A DNA stretch of 47,216 nt from assembly GCA_903862935.1 (NCBI GenBank), contig CAIOZY010000024.1:1-47216 (forward strand), written 5' to 3'. The notes under the pieces were generated by a model. That model saw nothing but the letters and a program-made list of their open reading frames with translations, had not been told where the DNA came from and made no database searches. Shown in pieces: positions 1-6,711 of the stretch. This stretch comes from an uncultured Opitutaceae bacterium. GTDB lineage: Bacteria; Verrucomicrobiota; Verrucomicrobiia; Opitutales; Opitutaceae. The first letter of the stretch is position 1. Every line of letters begins with the position of its first letter. The position numbers were made by a program, and so were the translations under genes.

Positions 1-86
1 CCAACGCCTCGACATGAACCCGCATCAAAGAGTTGCTCTCCCACCGGAGGATGCGGTATCCGGGAAGAGTCAGGTGTAAGTGCATA

Positions 87-151
87 GGGGACATGGTGGC
101 GCTTCCAACGCCCCATGTCCCCAATCTTTGATCAAGAGCCAAAGATTGGGG
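87..151. repeat. Two adjacent stem-loops (REP-like palindromes)
   Basis: The first stem pairs 87-96 with 113-122 and, after a single bulged T at 97, 98-101 with 109-112, leaving a 7-nt loop. The second pairs 119-130 with 140-151 over 12 perfect base pairs with a 9-nt loop. The two stems share the CCCC at 119-122, so they are mutually exclusive at that edge. They lie just downstream of the HicB stop on the minus strand but have no T-run on either strand, so they do not look like a rho-independent terminator. The GGGGAC...GTCCCC frame recurs at 6553-6578. Confidence 0.6.
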
Positions 152-174
152 AGGGGGGGTATTGGATTGATGGG

Positions 175-528
175 TTACGCCTCAGCCAAGGTCTCCGCGA
201 CATATTGATTGAGGCTATCTCCACGAGCCATCGCCTTGAGGGCGACTTTTCTGTGAATCTCAGGGGATAGACGCACGACAAACTTTCCGCTGAATTTCCG
301 GTTGGTGGTGGAAGCAGGGAGGGGTCTGCCTTCCTTGATCAGCGTTTCGACCCATTCTTCAACAATGGTCTGAAGTTGAGCCAGAACCTCCGCTTCGCTG
401 GCTCCATGGCAGCTTTGTCCGATCAGTGGAGGGGCGCTGCCGACGTAGCATCGGTCCTCGGCGCTCCATTCGACGATTTTGAGATACCGTTTGGCGACTT
501 CTCCGATCTGTGCGGCAGTGGGTTTCAT
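175..528 (-). CDS. hicB: HicB-family antitoxin
   Basis: A 117-residue protein that neutralises the HicA mRNA interferase encoded immediately upstream and probably represses its own promoter. The N-terminal part (about residues 15-70) has the degraded RNase-H-like HicB fold: a YLKIVEW-like strand, a conserved glycine/cysteine stretch and a long helix ending VEEWVETLIKEG. The C-terminal part (about 79-117, beginning FSGKFVVRLSPEIH) is a ribbon-helix-helix DNA-binding domain, as found in HicB proteins that act as autorepressors. Its start codon overlaps the HicA stop by 4 nt (ATGA type), so the pair is translationally coupled. Family assignment is strong; binding of the palindrome at 728-742 is inference. 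Confidence 0.85.
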   Translation of the reverse strand: MKPTAAQIGEVAKRYLKIVEWSAEDRCYVGSAPPLIGQSCHGASEAEVLAQLQTIVEEWVETLIKEGRPLPASTTNRKFSGKFVVRLSPEIHRKVALKAMARGDSLNQYVAETLAEA

Positions 529-719
529 TTCCGGGAATCCTCGATGGCTTTACGTGTCTGTTTCTCTTGGTAGTGCAGCGCATCGTCTCCCAGTTGGCCA
601 GATATCGTCACCCGGAACCCCTTTGGATGCTCCAGGTTGCGATGGCTACCTTTGCCACCGCGATTAACAAAACCAGCACGCTCAAGATCGGAGACCAACT
701 GGCGGACTTTGCGCGGCAT
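525..719 (-). CDS. hicA: HicA-family mRNA interferase toxin
   Basis: A 64-residue protein of normal HicA length. It has the double-stranded RNA-binding-like fold and the hallmark G-K-G-S-H motif with the catalytic histidine at residue 26, preceded by the usual LVSDLERAGFV helix and strand. HicA proteins cleave mRNA and are held inactive by HicB. The toxin gene comes first and overlaps the antitoxin gene by 4 nt. The start is fixed by the family N-terminus. A good promoter (see 727-754) puts the expected transcription start at about the first base of the ATG, so the message may be leaderless. Toxin-antitoxin pairs of this kind are common in mobile gene cassettes and islands. Confidence 0.85.
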   Translation of the reverse strand: MPRKVRQLVSDLERAGFVNRGGKGSHRNLEHPKGFRVTISGQLGDDALHYQEKQTRKAIEDSRK

Positions 720-726
720 TAGGAGT

Positions 727-754
727 AGTATCGGAATGATACCAAAAAAGTCAA
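727..754 (-). promoter_or_regulatory. hicA promoter with overlapping palindromic operator
   Basis: On the minus strand a TTGACT -35 box (749-754) is followed after 16 nt by a GATACT -10 box (727-732). A palindrome with arms GTATC/GATAC (728-742) overlaps the -10 box, a natural site for HicB autorepression. The spacing predicts initiation at about 719-721, that is, at the hicA start codon. Boxes and dyad are directly visible; function is inferred. Confidence 0.5.
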
Positions 755-776
755 GCGGTGATCACATGGGAAGCAC

Positions 777-842
777 GGCAACCAAACGACAACCGGGCTG
801 CGCGTTCATTCTGTACGGTTGGACTCCAGTAGCGTCCACCAT
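777..842. repeat. 66-bp dispersed repeat, copy 1 (diverged)
   Basis: Aligns without gaps over 66 positions to 2206-2271 and 3726-3791, beginning GGCAACCAAAC and ending in GTCCACCAT. This is the most diverged copy, but it keeps both ends and the TGGACTCCAGT block. It lies between the HicAB pair and the mini-lipoprotein gene. The flanking sequences of the three copies are unrelated, so the repeat unit is sharply bounded. Confidence 0.7.
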
Positions 843-966
843 CACTCGGAGAGTGGGGTGCGGCGGGGCTGGGGGGGATGTCAGATCGCTGGGCTCGTGC
901 GGGCCCAGCTCCGTTGACTTCCATTCTACTTGTGGTAACCCCACCTCGTTACGTGAGCATCAGGCC

Positions 967-1200
967 ATGAAGCCGAGATTTCCGTCTACTCGACTTGCTG
1001 CCATTGTTCTTGGGTTCGCCTTTTCCGGATGCGCGACAGGACCATTCGACACAGCCCGGTCCGATCAGAATCAGGTTCCGCCGAACGGCCCCACCGAAAA
1101 TGCATTCTCGATCCCCAGCTTTTCGAGCGTGGGCCAAGGTGGCGTAGGGGTGGGAACAGATGGCGTGGATGTCCCCCATCCTCCAAACCCCCAGAGGTAA
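967..1200 (+). CDS. Small putative lipoprotein
   Basis: A 77-residue protein with a basic start (MKPR), a hydrophobic helix and an F-S-G-C lipobox-like end at about residues 18-21, predicting export and lipidation. The rest is a short hydrophilic and Gly/Pro-rich tail with no recognisable domain. An open frame continues upstream to 637, but that segment contains the 66-bp repeat and is not lipoprotein-like, so the ATG at 967 is chosen. No strong ribosome binding site is visible. It may be a cassette-borne gene together with the methyltransferase downstream. It could also be a fortuitous open frame, although the signal-peptide pattern argues against that. Confidence 0.45.
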   Translation: MKPRFPSTRLAAIVLGFAFSGCATGPFDTARSDQNQVPPNGPTENAFSIPSFSSVGQGGVGVGTDGVDVPHPPNPQR

Positions 1201-1523
1201 CTTCGCTACGTCTTCCGTCCGGTGTGCTGCGGTGGTCTCAGACGACATCAGTCCGTGGTGTCAAAGCCACACACTTCACCAAATCGTCTAGGCAGCCAAC
1301 CCATGTCTCAGAACCCGCAAGGATCCATACAAAAGTTCGGGGCGGAGTGTGCTTCCTCCGGACTTTCGGACTGGGACTGAGCGTTTAGAGCCGGCTTATT
1401 TGCCTGCGCATCACAGTCCCCAGAAGATAGCAAACCGAACGAACTGTGGCACTGCGGTGGATTCCACCTTGCGCCAAAGCTCACGCTCCTCTTTCTCCAA
1501 TGCAAATGAACTAATGCAGGACT
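1201..1523. other. Gene-poor stretch within the accessory region
   Basis: Between the mini-lipoprotein and the methyltransferase I see no convincing coding frame, RNA gene or terminator on either strand. Short open frames here have no domain signature and no ribosome binding site. It could be the decayed remains of an inserted cassette. Confidence 0.4.
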
Positions 1524-2225
1524 ATGGTGAATCACCGCCCAGATCCGATTGGGAACAGGAAAGGCTACGATCTCTGGTCATCCAGCTACGATGTCTATCC
1601 GAATCCGACTGTGGCAATGGACGAACGCCATTTCCCTTCACAGTGGAAGCATCTGGCTGGCTGCCGCGTGCTGGAAGTCGGCTGTGGCACCGGCCGACAC
1701 ACTGTGAAGCTTGTGGCACAGGGCAACAAAGTCACAGGCATTGACCTTTCGCCAGGTATGCTCGCGATTGCGAAAGAGAAACTGAAGAGCTACGCGGATG
1801 TGCGCTTGATCGAGGCGGACTTCCTGTTGGCTGATCTATCGAGGGATCAGCCCTTCGATGCATTGGTGGCCGCTTTGGTGCTTGAGCACATTAAACAATT
1901 GCCCGCTTTTTTTAAAGCCGCCCATCGGGTTCTCGGACCTGGAGGAGAGCTTCACGTTTCCGAGATCCACCCGGTTCGGGCGGCTAGGGGGATCCTTGCT
2001 CACTTCAAGATGCCCGACGGAAGTGAGTTTGCGCTGGAAAGCGTTCCCCATCTGGGCGGCGCGATTGAGCAGGCGGCATCGGCCGCGGGATTTGAGCTGG
2101 TTGGAATGAGGGATGCCTTGGGCGACAGGGATTTGGCCGCGATCAACCCAAAATGGGAGAAGTATCTCGGCGTTCCAATGATCAGGATGTTTCGGTGGAA
2201 GCTCCGGCAACCAAACAGCAACTAG
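1524..2225 (+). CDS. Class I SAM-dependent methyltransferase
   Basis: A 233-residue cytoplasmic enzyme with the seven-strand Rossmann methyltransferase fold. Motif I VLEVGCGTG lies at residues 49-57 and the ribose-binding acidic residue is Asp74 in VTGIDLSPG. An acidic/hydrophobic motif follows near EADFLLADL, and the post-motif segment is FDALVAALVLEHI. It resembles the UbiE/Methyltransf_11 group, where the substrate cannot be predicted from sequence. Its stop codon lies inside the second 66-bp repeat (2206-2271), so the last residues are encoded by repeat sequence, which suggests the repeat has joined to or replaced the original 3' end. The start has only a weak ribosome binding site. Confidence 0.8.
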   Translation: MVNHRPDPIGNRKGYDLWSSSYDVYPNPTVAMDERHFPSQWKHLAGCRVLEVGCGTGRHTVKLVAQGNKVTGIDLSPGMLAIAKEKLKSYADVRLIEADFLLADLSRDQPFDALVAALVLEHIKQLPAFFKAAHRVLGPGGELHVSEIHPVRAARGILAHFKMPDGSEFALESVPHLGGAIEQAASAAGFELVGMRDALGDRDLAAINPKWEKYLGVPMIRMFRWKLRQPNSN

Positions 2226-2271
2226 CGTGCTGCTCTCCTCTGTGCCGCTGGACTCCAATGGAGTCTACCGT
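2206..2271. repeat. 66-bp dispersed repeat, copy 2
   Basis: Differs from copy 3 (3726-3791) at 5 of 66 positions. It contains an AGCAAC...GCTGCT imperfect dyad and a TGGACTCCA/TGGAGTCTA dyad separated by one base. It contains the methyltransferase stop codon and abuts the 3' end of the HAAS membrane protein gene (2265) on the other strand. Confidence 0.85.
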
Positions 2272-3251
2272 CCTGTACTCCCGACGCGGTAAAGCCGGCG
2301 TACGTCTAGGAGAATAATCACCGCGCTTACAATGACGGCCAGGGGAAATGCCCTCGCAGCGCCCGCGTTAAGCGCGTCTTTAATTGCCGATTCCTTAGCC
2401 TGGGGAACGTTCGCCACCGCGATATCCAGCAGGATGCCGGCCTTAAGGAACCAGCAAAACAGCGCCGATCCCGCACAGTCGATTGCCAGACGAACTGCGG
2501 CGCGCACGCGCGTCCAGCGCGGTCGGAACAGGTTCGCGCCTGACAATGCAATATTGGCGAGCAAGACCAGTACGAAGCCGCACACCAGATAAGGCCATGA
2601 AGAGGCCAGCGTAACCTTTGCGCCCGCTACGTATAACACGACTTGCAACCCGAGGCACCCGATCCACCCAATCAAAAAGACGGCCGAGAAGATGAGGTCG
2701 AAGATGGAGGAAGCAAGCGGGATGAGATGCGGATCGCGCACGGCGGGGAGCTTGAGAGGATCCCAGTCGTCGGTCGCCTTGGCCATGGCCTTTGTCCGCT
2801 CGATGATGGCGAATGCGACGGTGACGACGCCCACCGAGAAAAAGGCGGATAGCCAAGAGGAGCCCCAGCACGATCCCAAGGCGGCAAGCAACGACCCGGC
2901 GGAATGCCAGGCATCACGGCCTGCGCTGTATGGCATCAGGCCGACCCACGCCAGAATCGGCAGCACCAGGCAGCAGACGACCACGAACTTCAGCACGCGC
3001 TGGTAAATCGGAAACAACACCGGGCCGATCAGGTACCGTTGGGGCAGATAGCGGTTTGCCACCACCAGGGGGGAGCCCAAGCGCCTGAGCACGGCCGCGA
3101 TCTCGGCCTCGCTCAGCTTGCGCCCGAATTCGGCCTCCTTGTCCTCGACTTGGGAGCGGATTTCCTCCGACAGTTCAGCGATAATGTCGTCCCGCTGTTT
3201 CTTGGGCAGCCAGAATCCGACGGCCTGCGAGTACCGATTGATGAGCTCCAT
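2265..3251 (-). CDS. HAAS-domain multi-pass membrane protein, PadR partner
   Basis: A 328-residue integral membrane protein. Residues about 1-70 form a soluble alpha-helical head (LINRYSQAVGFWLPKKQR, then ELSEEI...LRRLGSP) typical of HAAS/DUF1700-type signalling domains encoded next to PadR regulators. About seven hydrophobic segments follow. The ATG at 3251 is 2 nt after the stop of the PadR gene, so the two are cotranscribed and probably coupled; longer upstream starts would run into that gene. Known HAAS/PadR pairs are thought to let a membrane sensor feed back on transcription. The ligand is unknown. The 3' end overlaps the second 66-bp repeat by 7 bp. Confidence 0.7.
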   Translation of the reverse strand: MELINRYSQAVGFWLPKKQRDDIIAELSEEIRSQVEDKEAEFGRKLSEAEIAAVLRRLGSPLVVANRYLPQRYLIGPVLFPIYQRVLKFVVVCCLVLPILAWVGLMPYSAGRDAWHSAGSLLAALGSCWGSSWLSAFFSVGVVTVAFAIIERTKAMAKATDDWDPLKLPAVRDPHLIPLASSIFDLIFSAVFLIGWIGCLGLQVVLYVAGAKVTLASSWPYLVCGFVLVLLANIALSGANLFRPRWTRVRAAVRLAIDCAGSALFCWFLKAGILLDIAVANVPQAKESAIKDALNAGAARAFPLAVIVSAVIILLDVRRLYRVGSTGR

Positions 3252-3253
3252 GG

Positions 3254-3586
3254 TCAGCCTTTCTGAAGAATCTTGTTCAATGATTTGTTGATGTTTTCCC
3301 ACTCCACGCACAACAGGCCCAGCATTCTCTTGCCTTCGGCCGAGATGCGGTAGAAGCGCTTGTCGCGTTTGGCCTCCTCCCGCCATTCACTGACCAGTAA
3401 ACCCTGGCTTTCCAGCCGGCGCAGCAACGGGTAGAGCGTGCCCTCGTCGATCGCCAGGCCGAGGTCAGTCAGCGCCAAGCGCAGGGTGTAGCCATAATGC
3501 TCGGCTCGGAGCTGTCCAAGCACCGCCATGACCAAGCAGCCGCGGCGCAGCTCAAGACGGAGTTGGTCGAACAAGTCATCAGTCAT
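3254..3586 (-). CDS. PadR-family transcriptional regulator
   Basis: A 110-residue winged-helix regulator of normal PadR length. It has the family pattern LRRGCLVMAVLGQLR, then YGYTLRLAL, IDEGTLYPLLRRLESQGLL and KRFYRISAEG, followed by a short dimerisation helix. I chose the ATG at 3586 because the family starts a few residues before the first helix. A GTG at 3634 would add 16 residues and cannot be excluded. The gene is the first of a two-gene unit with the HAAS membrane protein. The inverted repeat at 3621-3637 is a candidate autoregulatory operator. Confidence 0.82.
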   Translation of the reverse strand: MTDDLFDQLRLELRRGCLVMAVLGQLRAEHYGYTLRLALTDLGLAIDEGTLYPLLRRLESQGLLVSEWREEAKRDKRFYRISAEGKRMLGLLCVEWENINKSLNKILQKG

Positions 3587-3620
3587 CTGAATGCTGTTTG
3601 GCATATAGCATGTGGCACAC

Positions 3621-3637
3621 ACTGTGTGGGACACAGT
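3621..3637. promoter_or_regulatory. Inverted repeat upstream of padR (candidate operator)
   Basis: ACTGTGT and ACACAGT form a perfect 7+3+7 inverted repeat, followed by a CACAC/GTGTG dyad. It sits 35-51 bp before the chosen PadR start. On the minus strand a TTGACA box (about 3643-3648) lies just upstream. PadR proteins commonly autoregulate through such sites. No clear -10 box at ideal spacing was found. Confidence 0.4.
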
Positions 3638-3725
3638 AATATGTCAATACCTTGATTCAGATTCGTTCGGCGCTTGCTCAATCGGACTCGGAGCATGAAT
3701 TCAAAGGATCGGCTCTCTGCCGGCT

Positions 3726-3791
3726 GGCAACCAAACAGCAACTAGCGTGTTGCTCTCCTCTGTACCGCTGGACTCCAGTGGAGTCCACCAT
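3726..3791. repeat. 66-bp dispersed repeat, copy 3
   Basis: The most symmetrical copy. It contains AGCAAC-TAGCGT-GTTGCT (a 6-bp stem) and TGGACTCCA-G-TGGAGTCCA (a perfect 9-bp stem). It lies just upstream of the PadR unit and marks the right-hand edge of the repeat-bearing accessory region, before the serpin gene. Confidence 0.85.
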
Positions 3792-3886
3792 GCTGGTGGG
3801 CAACTGACCAAACGCAGTGTGCAATAACATCGCTGACCGCGCATCGGCGATTCCTTCATGGTCCTGTGTTGCGGTTTGGCTGTGAA

Positions 3887-6136
3887 ATGGGCAAACTTAC
3901 GGACATGCAAGGCCGTTGCAGTCTCTGCGTTGTGACCACTGGCTTCCTTGCGTTGGCCTTCTTTGCCCGAGTCGCCGCGCAACCCGGGATAGCCTCGATC
4001 ACACCGTGCACGGTGGCGGTCAACCCAGCGTGGGATCCGGCCCTGGTCAAGATCAACACAGCATCCGCCCGCGGTGCATACCCAGCGCGGTTAGTCAATC
4101 TGTCGGCCCTGGCGACGATTGGAGGCTCGAAGACGATGACCGCCGGTGTCTCCACACTGGGGACCTCACCGCTTCCATTGCTTGTCCGCGCCATCGGACC
4201 GGGTCTGGCGCCGTTCGGAGTTGCCGCCACTGCGAGCAGCACCCAGCTGTCCATCTACCAGGGCAGTGCACTCGCGGCTCAGACGAACATCGTCACTGCG
4301 CCTGCGGTTGCGGTTGCAACCTACGATTGGGCATTTCCCGCAGCCGCACCCCGGCTGTCCTCTGGGGTCAGCGATGCAGCGCTGACCGGTGCGCCGACCG
4401 CGAACTCGATGACCGCGATCTGCTCGACCCCGTTGGGTACGGGCAACGCGCTTGTGGAATTTTACGACAGCGATTCCGGCGCATGCGCCACCTCAAATCG
4501 AATGGTCAATCTATCGGCTCGGCTTGAGGTCAATGCCAGCACGGGGATGGTCTTGGGCTTCGTTGTTTCGGGCGAAGGTGAGATCCGGCTCCTGCTCCGG
4601 GGCGTGGGGCCGACCCTTGCTCAATACGGAGTCAGCAGTCCCCTTGCTGACCCTACTATTGATCTGTATTCGGGAGCGACACGCATCGCGTCGAACGACG
4701 ACTGGCAGTCGGGTTCCGTTAGCAACACATTGGAATTGGAGGACGGGGCGAGATCCGCGGGTGCGTTCGCACTCCAGAGCGACAAGGATGCGGCGCTAAT
4801 CGTCACGTTGAAGGCTGGCGCCTATACGCTCGCCGTGCACGGCAATGTCCCTACCGGGACGCCGGCGCCGGCAAATGCGAGCGTCGGCACGATGCTCGCG
4901 GAGGTCTATGAGCTTTCACCGGCCGGAACCTTCGATGCTGCGCGGTCAACTAACGCGGTCGGGCTGGATGTCTACCGGCACCTCGCGGTCGGAACGTCCG
5001 GCAATTCCATCATCTCTCCGTACTCGATCGAGTCGGCTCTTGCTCTTGCCTATGCCGGAGCGGCCGGCGACACGCGGACGGAGATGGCTAGCGTGCTCTT
5101 GTTGCCGGGGGATAACGATCTGTTGCGATCCGGGTTTTCCGCGCTCGGTGATGCACTCGCGGCCGCCGCGACGAAGTCCGCCAAGGTTGCCCAAGCGCGC
5201 AAACTCGCCGGGGCCTCATCGGATCCAATGGAGTGGTCTTTCGCCAATTCCCTGTTCGGACTGATTGGATATCCATTCCGGGCATCCTACCTCTCGCTGA
5301 TGCAGAACGGCTTCAACGCGCCGCTGCAGGCGCTCGACTTCAAACTTCAAACGGAAGCATCGCGCCTGGTGATCAACGACTGGGTGGCGGAGCAGACCCG
5401 GCAGAAAATCCTAAACCTGATCCCCCCGGGCGGCGTCAGCGAGTTCACCCGGCTCGTGCTCGTTAACGCATTGTATCTGAAGATCTCCTGGGACAGTCCC
5501 TTTCCTCCAGAGCTGACGAGCCCGGCGCCTTTTTGGCTCGATGCGTCCACGACGAAATCCGTGCCCACAATGCATGAATCGGAGATGCTCGGGTATGCTA
5601 AGGAGGATGGGCTGACGGTGGTGACGCTCAACTACCTCGGCGGGGACCTGCAGTTTGTCGTGCTCCTCCCGGACCAAGGTGTCACCACCGACACGATCGC
5701 GAACCGACTCACCCCCGACGATCTTGCGCGATGGGCAACGCTCGCGAATCCAGGCAGCACGATGGTTTCCCTGTATCTGCCAAAGTTCATGGTCTCCGGG
5801 TCCACGGTGCCGCTGAGCCAGGCCCTCCAGGCGCTTGGAATGAGGCAGGCATTCAACATCCCCGTGGCCTCGGCCAATTTCGACGACATCGCACCGCGAA
5901 AGCCCGATGACTATTTATACATCTCGGAGGTGTTTCATCAGACCTATGTGGCCCTTGACGAGAAGGGAACGGAGGCAGCGGCGGCCACAGCCGTGATGAT
6001 GGCAACCACCACTGCCGTTACGACGCCACCGCCGCTTGTCGAAGTGCACGTGGACCGTCCGTTCCTATTCGCGATTCAGCATCGGGGAACCGGCGCCTGT
6101 CTGTTCTTCGGGCGCATCTCCAATCCAGGCAGCTGA
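3887..6136 (+). CDS. Secreted serpin with N-terminal tandem LVNLSAR-type domains
   Basis: A 749-residue exported protein. A signal peptide ends about residue 31 (ARVAAQ). Residues about 68-200 and 206-345 are two copies of a beta-rich domain: LVNLSA/MVNLSAR, then LVRAIGPGLAPFGV and LLRGVGPTLAQYGV, then SNDDW, ending EVYELSPAG. About 353-749 is a full serpin. Its reactive-loop hinge (EKGTEAAAATAV, from residue 692) fits the inhibitory consensus, and its C-terminus carries HVDRPFLFAI and FFGRISNP. By the usual 17-residue hinge count, P1-P1' fall in a Thr-Thr-Thr run, so a trypsin-like target is unlikely. Inhibitory serpins trap serine or cysteine proteases; here it probably acts outside the cell. 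Alternative starts are GTG 3866 and ATG 3905; 3905 also gives a good signal peptide. Confidence 0.9.
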   Translation: MGKLTDMQGRCSLCVVTTGFLALAFFARVAAQPGIASITPCTVAVNPAWDPALVKINTASARGAYPARLVNLSALATIGGSKTMTAGVSTLGTSPLPLLVRAIGPGLAPFGVAATASSTQLSIYQGSALAAQTNIVTAPAVAVATYDWAFPAAAPRLSSGVSDAALTGAPTANSMTAICSTPLGTGNALVEFYDSDSGACATSNRMVNLSARLEVNASTGMVLGFVVSGEGEIRLLLRGVGPTLAQYGVSSPLADPTIDLYSGATRIASNDDWQSGSVSNTLELEDGARSAGAFALQSDKDAALIVTLKAGAYTLAVHGNVPTGTPAPANASVGTMLAEVYELSPAGTFDAARSTNAVGLDVYRHLAVGTSGNSIISPYSIESALALAYAGAAGDTRTEMASVLLLPGDNDLLRSGFSALGDALAAAATKSAKVAQARKLAGASSDPMEWSFANSLFGLIGYPFRASYLSLMQNGFNAPLQALDFKLQTEASRLVINDWVAEQTRQKILNLIPPGGVSEFTRLVLVNALYLKISWDSPFPPELTSPAPFWLDASTTKSVPTMHESEMLGYAKEDGLTVVTLNYLGGDLQFVVLLPDQGVTTDTIANRLTPDDLARWATLANPGSTMVSLYLPKFMVSGSTVPLSQALQALGMRQAFNIPVASANFDDIAPRKPDDYLYISEVFHQTYVALDEKGTEAAAATAVMMATTTAVTTPPPLVEVHVDRPFLFAIQHRGTGACLFFGRISNPGS

Positions 6137-6526
6137 TTGGCCTGACATTTCACACAGCTCCTGGGAAGGTATCGCGGGCCTGTCTGTCTGCCCGTGGCGG
6201 CGTAATTCCTATGCGCGGAATGAGGGGAAGCAAGGCAGCCTCCCGCTATGCCCAATGAGACGGCGACATCGGAGAATGTGCAAGGTCTCGTGAGGCAGGC
6301 CGTTCGATACCTTTACACGCACGTGCGGAAATTGCTCGGTAGCGGTGCGGCGGAATTCTTCAAGGCGGCAGGGGATGGTCCGAGCTAGAACAGCAGTTGA
6401 AGCTCGAGGATGTGAGGCGCTGCCTCTGTGCAGGAGCCTTACGTTTGGCCATCAGCGACTCCAACACGGCAGGGTCGGCCTTGAATCGCATCTGTGAGAC
6501 CTGGGAGAGGGGGGGACCGGACGTGG
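6137..6526. other. Gene-free stretch after the serpin
   Basis: No supported gene. A 46-codon open frame (6248-6388, plus strand) and an overlapping minus-strand frame are open but show no domain, signal or ribosome binding site. This may be decayed coding sequence. The hairpin cluster begins immediately to the right. Confidence 0.4.
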
Positions 6527-6671
6527 CGGGGTTTCGGAAACCCCGTGACCTTGGGGACCCTGAGGCGCAGGTGTCCCCTTAGACCGGGATCTTGGACGCC
6601 TGTATGGATCGAAAACCAAGGGCGACCCGGTCCCGGGGTTGATTGCCCACTCGTTGGGCCGGGCGTTTTTT
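6527..6671 (+). ncRNA. Hairpin cluster / candidate structured leader of the beta-propeller gene
   Basis: Four successive foldable elements are visible. An 8-bp stem pairs 6527-6534 with 6538-6545. A stem with one bulged T pairs 6553-6562 with 6568-6578. A nested pair joins 6582-6588 to 6626-6632 and, inside it, 6591-6595 to 6616-6620. A last stem pairs 6645-6649 with 6655-6659 and is followed by CGGGCG and a 6-T run (6666-6671), like an intrinsic terminator. The next start codon is 40 nt downstream. This could be a cis-acting attenuator, a small RNA, or simply REP-like palindromes plus the serpin terminator. It matches no riboswitch class I can name. Confidence 0.35.
6645..6671 (+). terminator. 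Putative intrinsic terminator or attenuator
   Basis: GCCCA (6645-6649) pairs with TGGGC (6655-6659), and a T6 run lies at 6666-6671. The stem is short, and the T-run starts 6 nt after it, so termination may be inefficient. Its position just before the ribosome binding site of the downstream gene is compatible with attenuation. Confidence 0.4.
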
Positions 6672-6711
6672 CGTGGCGCTTGATCATGAATGGCTCAAGG
6701 AAAACCGGGGT

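Noticed and set aside
777-842. Calling the 66-bp repeat a bona fide integron attC site
   Set aside because: GTTGGAC in copy 1 fits a core site, but the core motifs are not kept in the other copies and no integrase gene is in the window; kept only as a hypothesis.
637-966. Upstream extension of the lipoprotein frame
   Set aside because: It spans the 66-bp repeat and encodes no signal or domain; the lipoprotein signal begins at 967.
6248-6388. 46-codon open frame after the serpin
   Set aside because: No ribosome binding site, domain or homologue recognised; an overlapping minus-strand frame is equally open.
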